The notes beneath the pieces were generated by a model. The model was not told where the DNA came from. It searched no databases and saw only the letters and a list, made by a program, of their open reading frames with translations. A stretch of DNA of 64,000 nt from Mactromeris polynyma (Eukaryota; Mollusca; Bivalvia; Venerida; Mactridae), in contig JASFXZ010000009.1 of assembly GCA_032209605.1 (NCBI GenBank), positions 13,193,553 through 13,257,552 of the forward strand, read 5' to 3'. The position numbers and the translations under genes are program-made. Of the stretch, positions 60,786-64,000 are shown one piece after another; the first letter of the stretch is position 1, and each line of letters opens with the position of its first letter.

Positions 60786-61257
60786 TACATCATTAGTAAA
60801 ACAAAGGATACGCGATATCTGGATTCAGGATTTTAACTCAAGACTGGAAAACTCATCCAGAGCTATTTTCTTTAAATCCTTTACTGCTTTTACTTTTAAT
60901 AAAGTCTTGAGGTTATCAACATTAACACATATAGAATATCTTTGTCCCAATTAAGATTGTCTTCACATCGTTTATATGTTGAAACAGGAGGATGGAAAAA
61001 CCTCAACCGGTAGCTTTTAACGAACGATTATATATTGCCTGCAACGTGTTGGAAGATGAATATCATTTTGTCATACAATGTCCTATTTACAAAGAAAGTC
61101 GAAACAAATTAATTAAACGCTTTTATTGGCAAAATCCAAATATGTACATTTTTTACAATTAATTACTAGTGAAGATGTTACCGAAATTAGAAACCTAGCC
61201 ATGCAATGGTGACTTAGACATGTTTTGACTAAACATATTTATTCTTTGATGTTATAA
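60786..61257 (+). pseudogene. Non-LTR retrotransposon polyprotein, C-terminal relic
   Basis: Shifting between frames recovers the carboxy end of a non-LTR endonuclease/reverse-transcriptase protein. It reads TSLVKQRIRDIW and RLENSSRAIFF (60787-60880), then YRISLSQLRLSSHRLYVETG (about 60935-60990), then EDEYHFVIQCPIY with a preceding Cys, the usual Cys/His cluster of this region, then WQNPNMY and TSEDVTEIRNLAM, ending in TAA at 61255-61257. At least three frameshifts and one TGA stop break it. The frame resumes right at the Tc1 right target TA. The clade (CR1, Nimb, RTE or other) cannot be decided from this part. Confidence 0.8.
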
Positions 61258-61355
61258 TGCATTCTGTTTTGTATACCCTAAATGATTATGCTACATTTGT
61301 TTGTACATTTGTATGTAGTGTGTGTAGGTGTATATGCATATTATGTATATTATTA
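61258..61355 (+). other. 3' UTR start of the non-LTR relic
   Basis: A TGTATGTAGTGTGTGTAGG-type alternating stretch follows the stop codon. Similar TATGTATGTGTGAGTATGTA sequence at 62155-62205, beyond the fold-back elements, looks like its continuation. That suggests the fold-back DNA was inserted into the UTR. Confidence 0.5.
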
Positions 61356-61489
61356 GTTATACAGGTTCTTGACAGGGTATATGGGGGGATATAACCTGTG
61401 TGCCATATAACCCGAGGCGTCAGCCGAGGGTTATATGAATCACTGATAGGTTATATTCCCCCATATACCATGTCAACAACCAGTATAAC
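61356..61489. repeat. 134-bp fold-back palindrome
   Basis: The left half (GTTATACAGGTTCTTGACAG, GGTATATGGGGGGATATAAC) pairs with the right half ending at 61489 (TGTCAACAACCAGTATAAC). The apex is CCCGAGGCGTCAGCCGAGGG with ATATAACCC stems on each side. The ATATACCCTGTCA block recurs at 62060, so the palindrome belongs to a larger unit. Confidence 0.85.
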
Positions 61490-62150
61490 GAATTTATAAT
61501 ACTGCAAATCCGTGTTTTCATAAGAATTTAGCTAAACAAGCGATGTTTCAATGCCTAGCTCTAGATCTAAGAATTAGATCTGTGTATTTTTGCTGTTTTT
61601 TGGTTCATAATTTTTTTTAGAGTATTTTAGTAACGTCTAATATCAGTAATTAAAAGTTTTCCTTTTAAAATATATCGGGAATTACTTGCTGTAGATCAAA
61701 TATTTTTATTTCACTCACACGTTATATTGCCTAAAAATTAATTGCATTACCCCATAAGGTACCTCAATACACATGGTTATAATAAGAGCGCGCTTTTTTT
61801 ATTAATTATAATTTTTATTTTCAAGCGTCTGATCTCATGGACTTTATCGAACTGAATTTTGCTCAAACCTTAAAAAATCTATCGTTTTGAATATTAATAC
61901 TAGCACACATGTAATCTGTTCAATATTTATTGAATCATGTGTGAAGATCAATTGTCAATTTCTAGTAACTTGCAGACATCAAGAGATAAAAGTTTTCGAG
62001 TCGAGCCGTGAGCGAAACTGGTCACGAGGCGCATGAAGGGGAAATGAGTTCGGACGTCATATACCCTGTCAGCGCCGTGTATATATAATCCTATACGCGA
62101 GCCTTTAACCAATGAAATTAGTGGATTTTTTTGCAGTATTATAAACTTGT
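61490..62150. mobile_element. Inverted-repeat element attached to the palindrome
   Basis: TTTATAATACTGCAAATCCG (about 61493-61512) is the inverse of GGATTTTTTTGCAGTATTAT (about 62124-62143). The interior has no gene. Near 62005-62105 lies a GC-richer block (CGAGCCGTGAGCGAAACTGG, ATATACCCTGTCAGCG). I read 61356-62150 as one compound fold-back/MITE insertion, but its exact ends and target duplication are unclear. Confidence 0.5.
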
Positions 62151-62154
62151 ATAT

Positions 62155-62205
62155 CTATATATGTATGTGTGAGTATGTATGTGTATGTATGAGTAAATAT
62201 ATGCA
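62155..62205 (+). repeat. TATGTATGTG alternating simple repeat
   Basis: Imperfect TATG/TGTATG tract, probably the rest of the retrotransposon 3' UTR interrupted by the elements at 61356-62150. Confidence 0.6.
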
Positions 62206-64000
62206 CAGGAATTGTATGGCTCAACAGTATGTTGTATTGCATTATAATAATTCTATGTCATATTATTTTGGCTTAAATATGTTGTTTTATAATGGTTATA
62301 TGTAATATATGCCTTAATTTTGCAGTATATTGCATGCACTGTCTCTCCCGAGAATGCATGTAAAAGAACGCATGTAAAATACTGTAATCTTTTATGACTA
62401 CATGTATTTAGAAAACAAAAAAACAAAAACATGATCTATATCTCGAAATAATGAAATTTCTAAAATTCACAAACCTAAATGACATGCTTTCTCGCCATTT
62501 GTCACGATGCTTATTACTGTAAAAATGAGTATTGTTGCTTTGTAAAAAAAAACTTTTCAGTGTTCAATGCGCAAATAAATATATCTATAAAATGATGTAT
62601 ACCGGTAATTTAAACATATATTCAATGATTTGTGTCAGAAAAAAATAGTACAGGTGAACAGTACATCTTAATACATAATTTAACACAATGTATGTATTTA
62701 TCTAACTTATAATTATGAATCGTGGGTATAATGGCCTTAATTTATACCTAAAGTGTCACATGTATCTGTAATACTGCCGAGCGGCGTACAGCTTTAACAT
62801 ATCTTACGTTTTCGTTTGCTTTACATTACTGAACCGTTCAATGCCTGGAAGACAAATTAAATCTTAACTACCTTTTTACAGCCACCAGTGCAAACCAAAA
62901 GCCATAACACGACCAGTCGTGTTCCTATAATCGTTTATAGTTACACTCTGAAGACTGGTAGTAAAAAGAATGAACATGTTAAAAACAGCTGTTGAATGTC
63001 TGGGAGGAGTATTCCCGCAGGACGTCATTTCTTGATTCGAAAGTTATGGTATTTCTGTCGCAGAAAAATTGGGGTGTTGTGGAATGTAGTAACATTTAAC
63101 AAAATACTCTCTGCATTAGCCCCTTTAAATACACTTAATGCATTAATACAATTTGCATAGCGACTCTGATACAAAGTCAGTCTAAGGTATTTAAAATACA
63201 ATATCACGACATATATCACTATTAAAACGAGATAACTAAATGAAAATACTACTACAGTAAGCGTTTTAGACGATTTATTATTGCCCCGTCCCCATATACG
63301 TTTATACTTACACCTTTCAACCCCCTAGTGTTGTTTGTGCTGATGTTTCCTATGATTATGATGTTTGTCTTGAAATAGAAAGTGCTTTTTGCCTTACGTA
63401 TTTGTGTTGTCATTTTACCTGCAGACTTCTTCATTACTGCGTGTATAAGTTCTATTCTACGAAGCCGTTGTTTTGCCAGGTTTCTCTCCATGTGAATTAC
63501 AGAGCATTACTGCGATGTTATTCATGCCCCTCCTCCTTTGTATTTTATTTTATGGACTCCACAATTTCAGCTCTATTGTTCTCCATATATTCCATTATTG
63601 TTAATTTAGTCTATTAGTATGTTATGACAATCCCCTTCCATATATTTGTGTACCCTAAAATCCGCCCTGTTTGAGGATATTGCCTTTCATATGCAGCTTT
63701 TATCCTATTTACCTCGAATGTCAAATACGACGAATAAAAAGACATCGCTAATAATGATACAAGGATGAAGACAATCGATCTGCTTTTATGTTGAACCATG
63801 ATTGCAGATTATACTTTTGAACAATTTGTCCGCATTCAAAGTGTTATAGCAGTAGTTAAAACCATAACAACTTTATTTGTGTCTTCTAAGTAGGCATTTG
63901 TTTCAAAATAACACATTTTTGTAAACATTGATCAATAACTGAACGCATTGTAGGCCTTCAAAGAACGGGTTTTTAATCGTTGATGATGACGACAATGATT
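62206..64000. other. 1.8 kb without a supported feature
   Basis: Nothing is firmly recognisable. The interval 63280-63640 is pyrimidine-rich like R1 but shares no R1 landmark block, so I do not call it. Confidence 0.4.

Noticed and set aside
63280..63640. Further R1 copy
   Set aside because: Pyrimidine-rich like R1, but none of the landmark blocks could be found in order.

Overview
The window is eukaryotic, AT-rich and essentially a gene desert. I found no host exon, tRNA, rRNA or other RNA gene that I can support. The mix of a Tc1 element, many small inverted-repeat elements, fold-back palindromes, minisatellites and non-LTR retrotransposon relics, together with the GGGAGGTAA/TTACCTCCC motif common in mollusc repeats, suggests a lophotrochozoan, probably a bivalve. 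The organism is an inference, not something the sequence proves.

Layout. 0-9 kb: a nested pair of inverted-repeat elements (2.03-2.74 kb) with promoter-like motifs, a 58-bp minisatellite (4.37-5.28 kb), a fold-back palindrome (7.44 kb) and a MITE-like repeat (8.6 kb). 12-15.3 kb: the first copy of a long interspersed repeat (called R1 here), a retrotransposon 3' tail, and word-array element WA-C. 15.3-22 kb: little except a degenerate array. 22-32 kb: six R1 copies in one orientation, interrupted by WA-A (25.57-27.31 kb) and followed by a seventh R1 copy and WA-B (31.31-32.04 kb). 33-57 kb: more R1 copies, an 8-copy 34-bp minisatellite (40.8 kb), a TTAA-flanked element (45.8 kb), several two-copy dispersed repeats and WA-D (56.59-57.22 kb). 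58.9-62.2 kb: a 1.83-kb Tc1 element with a broken DD34E transposase, abutting the decayed 3' end of a non-LTR retrotransposon whose 3' UTR holds fold-back elements.

The most unusual content is a set of four elements (WA-A to WA-D; 1736, 729, 1184 and 633 bp). Each is bounded by inverted repeats and a 3-bp TAA or TTA target duplication, the TWA type known for PIF/Harbinger transposons. Each interior is filled with short CpG-containing words repeated many times on both strands (CGTAA/ACTCG in C, AACGCTGG/ACGTT in A and B, AGACGTT/CGTCTG in D). In WA-C and WA-A the arrays surround a core with a TATA box, an initiator-like CAGT and a shared leader. The two leaders match block for block at nearly equal spacing although the word arrays differ. 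This suggests internally deleted derivatives of related autonomous elements that keep a gene promoter and a fragment of a gene.

The only long recognisable protein is the Tc1 transposase (59280-60316), inactivated by a frameshift and a nonsense codon. A second recognisable fragment is the carboxy-terminal region of a non-LTR reverse-transcriptase polyprotein (60786-61257), also broken.
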